A DNA stretch of 15,847 nucleotides. Origin: Acanthamoeba sp. SK_2022b (taxonomy: Eukaryota; Discosea; Longamoebia; Acanthamoebidae). The translations under genes and the position numbers were made by a program. Below the pieces are notes generated by a model. It saw nothing but the letters and a program-made list of their open reading frames with translations, was not told the DNA's origin and ran no database searches. Shown here in pieces: positions 1 through 7,431 of this stretch. Where the stretch lies: assembly GCA_027943245.1 (NCBI GenBank), contig JANDJZ010001056.1:1-15847 (forward strand). The letters are read 5' to 3'. Each line of letters starts with the position of its first letter. Positions within the stretch are counted from its first letter, which is position 1.

Positions 1-491
1 CGAACACGGCGCCCGCGCCGATGAAGAAGCTCTGCATCGCATAGCCGGTGGTGCGCTGCTCCTCCGGCAGGTTGTCGCCGACGAAGGCGCGGAACGGCTC
101 CATCGTGATGTTGATCGAGGCGTCCATGATCCACAGCATGGCCGCGGCGAACCACAGGCTGGGGCTGTTGGGCATGGCGATCAGCGCCAGGGTGGTCAGG
201 ATCGCCCCGACCAGGAAATAGGGGCGACGACGCCCGAACCGCGTCCACGTCTTGTCGCTGAAGTGACCGATGATCGGTTGAATCAACAGGCCGGTCAGCG
301 GCGCCGCGATCCAAAGGATCGCCAGCGAATCCACCTCGGCGCCCAGGGTCTGGAAGATCCGGCTGGTGTTGGCGTTCTGCAGTCCAAATCCGATCTGGAT
401 GCCGAAGAAGCCGACGCACATTGTTCCAGATCGCCAGGCCGGACAGGCGCGGGCGGATGGCGTGGAGTGGTCCGGGCGTCACCTTGCTCAT
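1..491 (-). CDS. malY: Sugar (maltose/sucrose-type) MFS transporter, N-terminal part, frameshifted
   Basis: This is the start of an inner-membrane sugar:cation symporter of the GPH/SLC45-like type; the rest lies beyond the left edge. The ATG at 491-489 overlaps the GH97 stop as ATGA, so translation is probably coupled. After MSKVTPGP and RLSGLAIWN the reading frame breaks. The family sequence (CVGFFGIQIGFGLQNAN, then SRIFQTLGAEVDSL) resumes in another frame after one surplus base near 421-425. The loop signature HFSDKTWTRFGRRRPY and then MEPFRAF and NLPEEQRTTGYAMQ are clear, with hydrophobic segments between them. I infer import of maltose or short maltodextrins from the periplasm, as proposed for MalY in the C. 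crescentus mal locus. The symbol rests on family and gene order only. The frameshift is probably a sequence error because everything downstream of it stays open to the edge. Confidence 0.85.
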   Translation of the reverse strand, partial: MSKVTPGPLHAIRPRLSGLAIWNNVRRLLRHPDRIWTAERQHQPDLPDPGRRGGFAGDPLDRGAADRPVDSTDHRSLQRQDVDAVRASSPLFPGRGDPDHPGADRHAQQPQPVVRRGHAVDHGRLDQHHDGAVPRLRRRQPAGGAAHHRLCDAELLHRRGRRV

Positions 492-2549
492 CTGCGGGCG
501 CGTCCGATCGGCACGAAGCGGATGGCCTGGCCGCCGCCGGGGGCCAGGGCCAGCGTCAGCGTGTCCGCCGAGGTGACGTTGCGCTGCTCGATGATGATGT
601 CCTCGCGCTTGCCCTTGTAGTCGGCGTCCGGCCCGTCACGATAGATTTCGGCGCGGTAGCGGCGGCCGGCGTCCAGGAAGTCCAGGCTGGCGCTCAGAAC
701 GCGCGGGTGTTCGTCGGTCACGGCGCCCAGGGCCCAGACGTCGGATGCGCGGTCCTTGCGCACGGTGACGACATAGTCGCCAAGCTCGGCGGCCAGGGTG
801 CGGCTTTCAGACCAGTCGCACGGCACGTCCTTGATGAACTGGAACGGGCCGGGGTTGGCCTCGTAGTTGACCAGCAGGTCCGCCGCCATCTGGATGGGGC
901 TGTAGATGACGACATACAACGCCAACTGCTTGGCCCAGGTCGTCTGCACGCCGCCGGGGCTGCGCGTCTCCATGCCGAAGATGCCCGGCAACAGTATCAG
1001 TCAGCCAAGCGGGCAGGTAGAGACTAAGATGGCTTCGTGCTCAGGCAGTTGCCAAGAACACCCCATCGACCGAATCTTCAACTCACGCGCTGTAGCCTTG
1101 CGGCTATTCATGACGGGATAGGTGCGGCGCAGGCCGGTGTCATGAACGGCTCATTAGCGGTGACGGCGACCTTGTGGCAGGCGCCGACCTCGATCACCCG
1201 CATGTGGTGCTGGGCCATCGCCTGGCTTTCGTGCCACGTCATGACCGACTGGCCGTCCGGTCCAGCAACGCGCGCGCCCTGGGCGTCGGCGACATAGCCG
1301 GTCTTGACCGAATGGACGCCCAGACGCTCATACAGCGCCATCGCGGGCTCAAGCTGCTGTTCGTAGTGGAAGGCGTTGCCGCCTGTTTCGTGGTGCCGAT
1401 CAGTTGCACGCCCTTGGAGCGGGCGTAGGCGCAGATCGCGTCGATGTCGAAGTCGGGATAGGCTTCGGTGAAGCTGAAGTCCGAGCCGTTGGCGAACCAC
1501 TGGCCGTCCCAGCCCTTGTTCCAGCCCTCGACCAGAACCCCGCCGAAGCCGTGCTTGGCCGCGAAGTCGATGTGCTTGATCGTGTTCTCGGTGGTGGCGC
1601 CGTGGTTGGGGCCGGACGCCCAGCTCTTCAGCTCCAGGTGCATCTCCCACCAGACGCCGACGTATTTCATCGGCTTGAACCAGCTGACGTCGCCCAGCTT
1701 GTTGGGCTCGTTCAGGTTCAGGATCAGGCTGGAATCGATCAGGCCCGCCGGGCTGTCCGAAATCTGCAGCGTGCGCCACGGGGTGTTGAACGGCGCGGTC
1801 CGCACCACGGCGGCGTTGGTCAGGCCGGGCGTCAACTGGGCGCGGAAGCCGGTGCCCTCGGAGCGGCGCAGGTTCATGCCCGCATAGTCGATGCAGGCCG
1901 CTTCGTGGATCGAGACGTGCAGGCCTGACTGGCCCTTGACCGTCATCGGCGTCTGGGCGCTGCCGACGGCGTCGATCGGCGTGCGGCTGTAGAGATACTC
2001 CTCGCGGTTCCATTCCCAGGCAGGGCACCACAGGGCCTCGCCGTTCTCGGCCAGGTTGAACTCGGTGATTTCCGAGCCGATGCGGACGGTCTTCAGCGCG
2101 GGCTGGTCGGGGAACTCGTAGCGGAAGCCCAGACCGTCGTCATACAGGCGGAAGACCACGTCGACGCGGCGGCCCAGGGCGCCGGTCTCGACATAGCTGA
2201 CGCGCCATTCGTTGTAGTGGTTGCGGATGAAGCGGCGCTCGCCCCACGGCTGCTCCCAGGTGTCGTCGACAGTGACGGGCTGACCCGCCGTGACGGCCAG
2301 GCCGCGCTCGATGGCGGGGGCGTCGGTCAGCAGGAAGCCCAGCTTGGACGGCGCGACCACGACCCGGCCCTGACGCAGGACGGCGTACATCGGACGACCG
2401 TCATTGTCGGTGAAGGCCTCAACCGTCAGCACGCCGCCGGGCGACGAAGCGCGGGCGTGGGTGGGCGAGGTCTGGGCGCGAACGCCGGTGGCGCCGAACG
2501 CCAGAAGGGAGGCCCCGCCAAGGGCCAGGAAGGATCTGCGTTGCATCAT
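488..2549 (-). pseudogene. susB: GH97 alpha-glucosidase (SusB-like), disrupted reading frame
   Basis: GH97 enzymes release glucose from maltodextrin ends. The start is ATG 2549 (or the adjacent ATG 2546), with GGAG at 2555-2558, 5 or 8 bases upstream. The N-terminus MMQRRSFLALGGASLLAF is Tat-like (RRSFL) and ends at VRA-Q, so export is expected. The N-terminal beta-sandwich domain is followed by the barrel (KYVGVWWEMHLELKSW, GFGGVLVEGWNKGWDG, SKGVQLIG). The frame then shifts by one missing base near 1395, inside the HHETGG motif that carries a catalytic glutamate. It continues through TWHESQAMAQHHMRVIE and ANEP, shifts again near 1141, runs through a heavily altered patch with an in-frame TGA at 1003-1001, and resumes at PGIFGMETRSPGG, QLALYVVIYSPIQMAADL and FQFIKDVP to the stop. 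As written it cannot give a full enzyme. Clustered sequence error is likelier than true decay, but both are possible. It is the first gene of an operon with the MFS transporter. Confidence 0.85.
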
Positions 2550-2598
2550 GGGAACTCCGTTACGCCGCCTCTTGCCAACCGCCGCGAACGGTGGCTGA

Positions 2599-2627
2599 AA
2601 TATTTGCAGAAAAGTTTGCAGCCGCAA
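2599..2627 (-). promoter_or_regulatory. Candidate GH97 promoter with TTTGCA-pair operator (site A)
   Basis: On the minus strand TTGCGG (2627-2622) and AATATT (2604-2599) are spaced 17 bases apart and could be the -35 and -10 boxes. Between and overlapping them, on the plus strand, lie two TTTGCAG copies starting at 2603 and 2615, 12 bases apart. Similar TTTGCA pairs sit on the amylase and receptor promoters. Binding by the adjacent LacI-type regulator is an inference. The box matches are imperfect and the spacing differs from the other two sites. Confidence 0.4.
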
Positions 2628-2635
2628 CAGGCTGC
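2618..2635 (+). promoter_or_regulatory. Inverted repeat in the lacI-type gene leader
   Basis: GCAGCC (2618-2623) and GGCTGC (2630-2635) form a perfect 6-bp inverted repeat with a 6-base loop. It ends four bases before the GAGGA ribosome-binding sequence (2639-2643) of the TTG-started regulator gene. It could be an RNA hairpin affecting translation or a DNA operator for autoregulation; the sequence does not decide. The 5' arm shares bases with the second TTTGCAG of site A. Confidence 0.3.
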
Positions 2636-2652
2636 TGTGAGGACCCGCGACC

Positions 2653-3676
2653 TTGAGCCGCAAGACCACCCGACTGGAAGACATCGCGCGCCTGGCGGGC
2701 GTGTCCATCGCCACAGCCTCCCGCGCCCTGAATGACAGCCCCGCCGTCAATGACCGCACCAAACAGCTGATCTGGAAGCTGGCCAAGGAGCATGACTATC
2801 CGTTCCGCCGCCACATGCCCGCCGGACCATCGGCGCAAGGGCACCATCGCCCTGGTCGTGCCGCGTCCGCAGGGACGGGAAGGGCGTCTGAGCGACCCCT
2901 TCTTCCTGGAGCTGCTGGCCGGTGTGGGCGAGGCCGCGCGCGAACGCGGCTGCGATCTGCTGATGAGCCACATCTCGCCCGCCAACTACGAAGAACTGTC
3001 GGCGGCCCTGAACACCAGCCGGGCTGACGGAGTGATCTTCCTGGGCCAGTCCAGCCTGCATTCGGCCTTCAACCGCCTGGTCGACGCCGATCATCGGTTC
3101 GTCGTCTGGGGCGCCGAACTGCCCGAGCAGGACTACTGCTCCATCGGCTCCGACAACACCTTCGGCGGCCGCCGCGCGACCCTGCACCTGGCGCGTCTGG
3201 GGCGTCAGCGCATCGTCTTCCTGGGCGATCTTGATCCGCCCGAGGCCATGCAGCGGCATCGCGGCTATCTGGATGCCCTGGGGCAGGCGGGCCTGGCGGT
3301 TGCGCCAGACCTGATCGTTCCGGCCCATTTCGAGGTCGAATCCGCGGAGGCTGCGGTGGACGCCCTGATCCGGCGCGGCGTGGACTTCGACGGCATTGTC
3401 GCCGCGTCTGACCAGATCGCCCTGGGCGCCGTGCGGGCCCTGCTGCACGCCGGCGTCGACGTGCCGGGCAAGGTCTCGGTCATCGGCTTCGACAATGTGC
3501 CCTTCAGCCGCTACTCGCGCCCGGCCCTGTCCACCATCGCCCAGGACACCATGAAGGCCGGACGGCTGATGGTGTCCAAGCTGCTGGACCACGGCGGAGG
3601 CGATCTCGGCGCCGGTGTCGGCCGCTCGGAACGGGTGCCGACCGAATTGATCGTGCGCGAGACCTGCGGCGGCTGA
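2653..3676 (+). CDS. malI: LacI-family transcriptional regulator of maltose genes, one frameshift
   Basis: This is a DNA-binding repressor with a sugar-binding effector domain, transcribed away from GH97. No ATG fits; TTG 2653 is preceded by GAGGA at 2639-2643 with 9-base spacing and directly gives the LacI helix-turn-helix (TTRLEDIARLAGVSIATASR, residues about 5-24, then ALNDSPAVNDRT). The frame breaks at the CCC run 2818-2820. Removing one C joins the DNA-binding part to the effector domain (KGTIALVVPRPQGREG; ADGVIFLGQSS; GFDGIVAASDQIALGA-like DFDGIVAASDQIALGAV; KVSVIGFDNVPFSRY), giving about 340 residues, normal for the family. The 3' end is convergent with the GH13 glucosidase, with only 5 bases between the stops. 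Context suggests it controls this locus, like MalI of C. crescentus; the symbol is by analogy. The likely ligand is maltose or a derivative. Confidence 0.88.
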
Positions 3677-3681
3677 CATCG

Positions 3682-5340
3682 TCACGTCGCCTCGGTCGGC
3701 AGGGCGAACAGCAGGCCGGTCAACGGGGCCAGTCGGGCGCCGTCGGCTTCGGTCCAGTTGATGGCTTCGATGCGGCGCGCGCCTGCGGGCGGCGTCCACT
3801 CGACAGCCTCGTGGCCCAGATTGAACACGCACAGCAGGCGTTCGCCGTCGGCGCCGCCACGCTCGAAGCGTTCGAACATCAGAAGGCCCTGCGGGCCGTC
3901 CACCAACTCCAACCCGCCCAGACGCAGGGCGGGATGACGCTTGCGCAGGCCGATGATGCGGCGCGCGACATGCAGTGTCGATTTTGGATCGGCTTCCTGG
4001 GCGTCGACGGCCATCGCGAGGTGGCGCGGATCGACCGGCAGCCACGGTTCGACCGTCGAGAAGCCTGCGTTGGGCGCCGAGGCGACCCAAGGAATCGGCG
4101 TGCGCGCGCCGTCGCGGCCCAGGGTCTGGGGCCAGTTGGCGATGGCCTCTGGATCGACCAGCCGCTCGAACGGCACATGGGCCTGCGGCAGGCCCAGCTC
4201 CTCGCCCTGATAGACGAAGACATTGCCGCGCAGGCACATCAGCAGCAGCAGCGCCATCTCGGCGAAGGCCTTCTCGTCGCGACCCTCGGCCCAGCGCGAC
4301 ACGGCGCGCGGCGCATCGTGGTTCGAGAAGGTCCACGAGGGCCAGCCCTCGCCCTGCTGATCGGGCCACATGCTGTCGCCAATGCCGATCAGCTCGGCCT
4401 TCAGCGCATCCGCATAGAGGTAGAGGAAGCCGTAGGCCGAGTGCAGACGATCATCGCCTGCAGTGAATTCCTTCATCTCGCGGTCAGCGTGGTCGCCGCC
4501 GACCTCCGCCACCGTGAACCGCCCATCATAGCTGTCCGTCAGGTCGCGGATGCGGTTCAGGAAGCCGATGATCTCGGGATGCGACTGGTTGTAGATCTTG
4601 TCCTGGAAGTCGAACGGACGGGTGCGTTTGCGGCCATCGTTGATCGGCGGATTGTCGCGCAGGCTGGGGTCGTGGATGGCGAAGTTGATGGCGTCCAGAC
4701 GAAAGCCGTCCACGCCGCGATCCAGCCAGAAACGGGCGGCGGCGATCAGGGCGTCCTGAACCTCGGGATTGCGCACGTTCAGCTGCGGCTGCGAGCTGAG
4801 GAAGTTGTGCATGTAGTACTGGCCGCGGCGCGCGTCCCAGGTCCATGCGGGACCGCCGAACACCGACTGCCAGTTCGACGGCGGCGAGCCGTCCGGCTTG
4901 GCGTCGGCCCAGACGTACCAGTCGGCGTGTCTGCTGTTGCGGCTGGAGCGGCTGTCCAGGAACCAGTCGTGTTCGTCCGAGGTGTGCGAGAAGACTTGAT
5001 CGATGACGACCTTCAGGCCCAGAGCCTTGGCGCGCGTGGACAGGGCGTCGAAATCAGCCAGGTTCCCGAAGATCGGATCGACGTCGCAATAGTCCGAGAC
5101 GTCATAGCCGAAATCCTTCATCGGCGACTTGAAGAAGGGCGACAGCCACACGCCGTCCACGCCCAGAGACGCGATGTGGTCCAGGTGGTCCGTGATGCCC
5201 TTCAGGTCGCCGACCCCGTCGTTGTTGGAGTCCGCAAAGCTGCGCGGATAGACCTGATACAGGATCGCGCCGCGCCACCATTCGCGCGTCTTGGCCGTCG
5301 TCCGGGAGATTTCGACGAGGTCTGTGGAATGGTGGTTCAC
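3682..5340 (-). CDS. Cytoplasmic GH13 alpha-glucosidase (GH13_23-like), intact
   Basis: This 552-residue enzyme hydrolyses maltose and short maltodextrins to glucose. The start is GTG 5340-5338, which shares a base with the amylase TAG stop (TAGTG), indicating coupled translation. An upstream ATG in the same frame would lie inside the amylase gene and add residues unlike the family. The start is followed closely by REWWRGAILYQVYPRSFADS. GH13 regions are complete: I VVIDQVFSHTS (about 111-121), II GFRLDAINF with nucleophile Asp216, III VAEVGG with acid/base Glu279, and IV SNHD with Asp342. There is no signal peptide, so it should act in the cytoplasm on sugar brought in by the MFS transporter. 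It is one of the few undamaged long genes here. The RLDAINF and AEVGG motifs favour the Halomonas HaG-like subgroup; substrate preference (maltose, trehalose or sucrose) is not proven by sequence. Confidence 0.93.
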   Translation of the reverse strand: MNHHSTDLVEISRTTAKTREWWRGAILYQVYPRSFADSNNDGVGDLKGITDHLDHIASLGVDGVWLSPFFKSPMKDFGYDVSDYCDVDPIFGNLADFDALSTRAKALGLKVVIDQVFSHTSDEHDWFLDSRSSRNSRHADWYVWADAKPDGSPPSNWQSVFGGPAWTWDARRGQYYMHNFLSSQPQLNVRNPEVQDALIAAARFWLDRGVDGFRLDAINFAIHDPSLRDNPPINDGRKRTRPFDFQDKIYNQSHPEIIGFLNRIRDLTDSYDGRFTVAEVGGDHADREMKEFTAGDDRLHSAYGFLYLYADALKAELIGIGDSMWPDQQGEGWPSWTFSNHDAPRAVSRWAEGRDEKAFAEMALLLLMCLRGNVFVYQGEELGLPQAHVPFERLVDPEAIANWPQTLGRDGARTPIPWVASAPNAGFSTVEPWLPVDPRHLAMAVDAQEADPKSTLHVARRIIGLRKRHPALRLGGLELVDGPQGLLMFERFERGGADGERLLCVFNLGHEAVEWTPPAGARRIEAINWTEADGARLAPLTGLLFALPTEAT

Positions 5341-7144
5341 TAGGCGCTCTTGCAGATGAGATAGTCGAGGGGAGGGACGGTGACGCCATAGCTGGCGGGT
5401 GCGGACGCCTTGGGCGCGCACTGGCCGCGCAGGCTGCGCCAGTTCAGCGAGCCGGGCTCGACCTCGACCTGGGCCGAGATCGGGGCGGTGGAGGTGTTGA
5501 ACACGACCAGCACCTCTGCGCCGTCGTCGCCCATGCGCGAAATGGCGAACAGGCCCGGCTTGTCGCCATAGGCGCGCGTGACCTGACGGCCGCGACGCAG
5601 TGTGGGCTCGGCGGCGCGGATGCGGCCCATTTCGGCGATGGCGCGATACAGGGGCGCGTCAGTGGAATAGGCCGGCTGGCGTCCGCCGATAGGGGTTTCG
5701 GCCGCGTAGATCGGCGTCTGGCTGTCGAACATGTCCTGACGCGAGTTGCCGTAGCCGCCCGCGCCCCGCAAAACCCTGTTCGTCGCATAATACAGGGTCG
5801 GCGCGCCGCGGCTACGAACATCATCAGGGCGTGCGCCAGCTTGACCCGCGCCAGCAGTTCCGCGTCGCTCGCGTCCGGGTTGGCTTCCTTGATGAAATAG
5901 GCCGCACGGCCCATGTCGTGGTTGCCCAGGAAGGTTGGCAGGATGGCGGCGGTGTCGCGCCCGTCGGCATAGACGGCGTCGGCCTCGAACAGGCGCGCCA
6001 GGGCGTCCGTTCCGCTCTTGCCGGACGCCACATCCACAGCCTGCTTCTGGAAGCCGAAGTCCAGGACGGCGGGGAAGCTGTCGTCCTTGGTGAACCGCGC
6101 CAGGGTGGCGGGATCGGCGTCGAAGACTTCGCCGAAGATGTGGAAGTTGGGAATGCCCTTGGCCTTGGCCCGCTCCAGCATCGCGGGGATGAAGGCCTGC
6201 CAGAACTCGGGGTTCACGTGACGGGCGGTGTCGATGCGGTAGCCGTCGATGCCGTATTTGTCGATCCAGCCGCCGAAGATGTCGATCATGCCCTGCACGA
6301 CCACCGGATCTTCGGTGAACAGGTCGTCCAGCCCGGCGAAATCACCGTCCAGCGAGCTTTCGCCTGCAAACGTGCTCTCGCCGCGATTGTGGTAGTGAAT
6401 CGGATCGTTCAGCCAGGCGGGAACCTTGACGTTCTCCTCACCGGCGGGGACGTAGGGGGTGTAGGCGTAGTCCGGGCGGGTCAGGCGCGAGAAGTCGCGG
6501 CCGTCGAAACCTTCGTTGATCGGGGCGCCGTTCACGCCGCCGCGGCGCGTGTAGGGATAGTCGGCCCGGCTGCGATAGACGCAGTCGTTTTCGGGGCATT
6601 CGCGATATTGGATCACGTCGGCCGTGTGGTTGGTGACAATGTCCAGATAGACCTTCATGCCGCGCGCATGGGCCGCCTCGACCAGGGCGTGCATCGTGGC
6701 GTCGTCGCCGAAATGCGGGTCAACGGCGGTGAAGTCCGTGATCCAGTAGCCGTGGTGGGCGGCGCCCGTGTAACCGGCGCGCGACTGTACGGGCTTGTTC
6801 TTGAAGATGGGGGCCAGCCAGACCGCCGTCGCGCCCAGACCCTGGATATAGTCCAGCCGCTGAATCAGGCCGGCCAGATCGCCGCCGTGGTAAAAATCCG
6901 TGTCAGACGGGTCAAAACCGCTTTTCAGCCGCTCGGCGGCATAGCCCCCGTGGTCGTTTGAGGCGTCGCCATTGGCGAACCGGTCGACCAGCAGGAAGTA
7001 GATCACCTCATCCTGCGGCAGGCGCTGGCGCACGGCCGAGGCGGCGTCAGCGCGCGTCTGGGCCTGGCTTGGAGCGGCGCTGAGCAGGGTCGCAAGCGCT
7101 GCTGCGGCGGCCAGTGCGGCTTTTCTGGAACGTCTGATGGTCAT
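5340..7144 (-). CDS. Secreted GH13 alpha-amylase, frameshifted near its C-terminal third
   Basis: This is an alpha-amylase-family endo-enzyme cutting maltodextrins, exported by the signal MTIRRSRKAALAAAAALATL with a cleavable SQA-Q end near residue 28. ATG 7144 has an excellent GGGAGG (7156-7151), 6 bases away. The conserved regions are present: DIVTNHT (168-174), GYRIDTARH with nucleophile Asp305, HIFGEVFD with acid/base Glu339, and FLGNHD with Asp410. After LAHALMMFV (about residue 444) several indels between about 5765 and 5830 scramble a stretch that in relatives reads like RGAPTLYYGDEQG; RGAPTLYY is visible in another frame. The frame then continues from GAGGYGNSRQDMFDSQ through the C-terminal beta domain to YLICKSA and the TAG at 5342-5340. 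All catalytic residues lie before the break. It leads the operon with the cytoplasmic glucosidase and is divergent from the receptor gene. Confidence 0.88.
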
Positions 7145-7190
7145 TCTCGTCCTCCCGTACGCCTGGAAAGTGCAAAGCCTTCCAAGTCGA

Positions 7191-7226
7191 TTTGCAAGAT
7201 TTTGCAGCCTGAGCCGCCGGTGTCAA
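7191..7226 (-). promoter_or_regulatory. Candidate amylase-glucosidase promoter with TTTGCA-pair operator (site B)
   Basis: On the minus strand a perfect TTGACA (7226-7221) is followed after 16 bases by CAAAAT (7204-7199), a reasonable -35/-10 pair for the downstream amylase. The -10 is overlapped by plus-strand TTTGCA copies at 7191-7196 and 7201-7206, spaced exactly 10 bases. Read as a palindrome this is TGCAA-GATT-TTGCA (7193-7206). An inverted TGCAAA also occurs at 7171-7176. The placement suits a repressor, most simply the LacI-type protein of this locus. Confidence 0.5.
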
Positions 7227-7344
7227 TGTGGTGCGAAATGGTGCGCTGCAGCGGCAAGGCGGCAATGTGTCGCTGTTCGGCTGCGATATTTCGGCAAAAC
7301 ACGGTCATGAATGAAGACGCAAATGGGGCTCCTACATTAACGGC

Positions 7345-7378
7345 TTGCAACATTGTCTGAGATTTGCATATTTTTGCG
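7345..7378 (+). promoter_or_regulatory. Candidate receptor-gene promoter with TTTGCA-pair operator (site C)
   Basis: TTGCAA (7345-7350) and CATATT (7367-7372) are 16 bases apart and could form the receptor promoter. TTTGCA (7363-7368) and TTTGCG (7373-7378) overlap the -10, again spaced 10 bases as at site B. The two sites share TGCA, a central TTTT run and GC at equivalent positions. Promoter strength is uncertain because the -35 is imperfect. Confidence 0.42.
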
Positions 7379-7419
7379 TGGCGTTAGGTCGCGGCATTTA
7401 GAACCGCGATCAGCCCATA

Positions 7420-7425
7420 GGGAGG
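7420..7425 (+). promoter_or_regulatory. Ribosome-binding site deciding the receptor start
   Basis: GGGAGG at 7420-7425 directly abuts the ATG at 7426, too close to use, and lies 6 bases before the ATG at 7432. The start is therefore placed at 7432, which also begins a cleaner signal peptide. Confidence 0.75.
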
Positions 7426-7431
7426 ATGATC

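Noticed and set aside
985..1145. Insertion of a foreign or mobile sequence in GH97
   Set aside because: Length is almost conserved, family islands remain in place, and no terminal repeats or target duplication are visible.
2815..2825. Programmed frameshifting in the regulator gene
   Set aside because: The CCC run lacks a typical slippery heptamer or clear stimulatory structure, and many neighbouring genes have similar breaks, so an indel error is simpler.
3677..3681. Bidirectional terminator between the regulator and glucosidase genes
   Set aside because: No GC-rich stem followed by a T run is present on either strand around the 5-base gap.
2747..4369. Minus-strand open frame spanning the regulator and glucosidase genes (540 codons)
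   Set aside because: It crosses the convergent stops of two real genes and shows no family sequence.
3811..5343. Long open frame on the plus strand opposite the GH13 glucosidase (510 codons)
   Set aside because: It mirrors a well-recognised GH13 gene, has no family motifs and is the kind of antisense opening produced by high-GC codon bias.
7426..7431. ATG at 7426 as the receptor start
   Set aside because: It directly abuts the GGGAGG ribosome-binding sequence; ATG 7432 has proper spacing.
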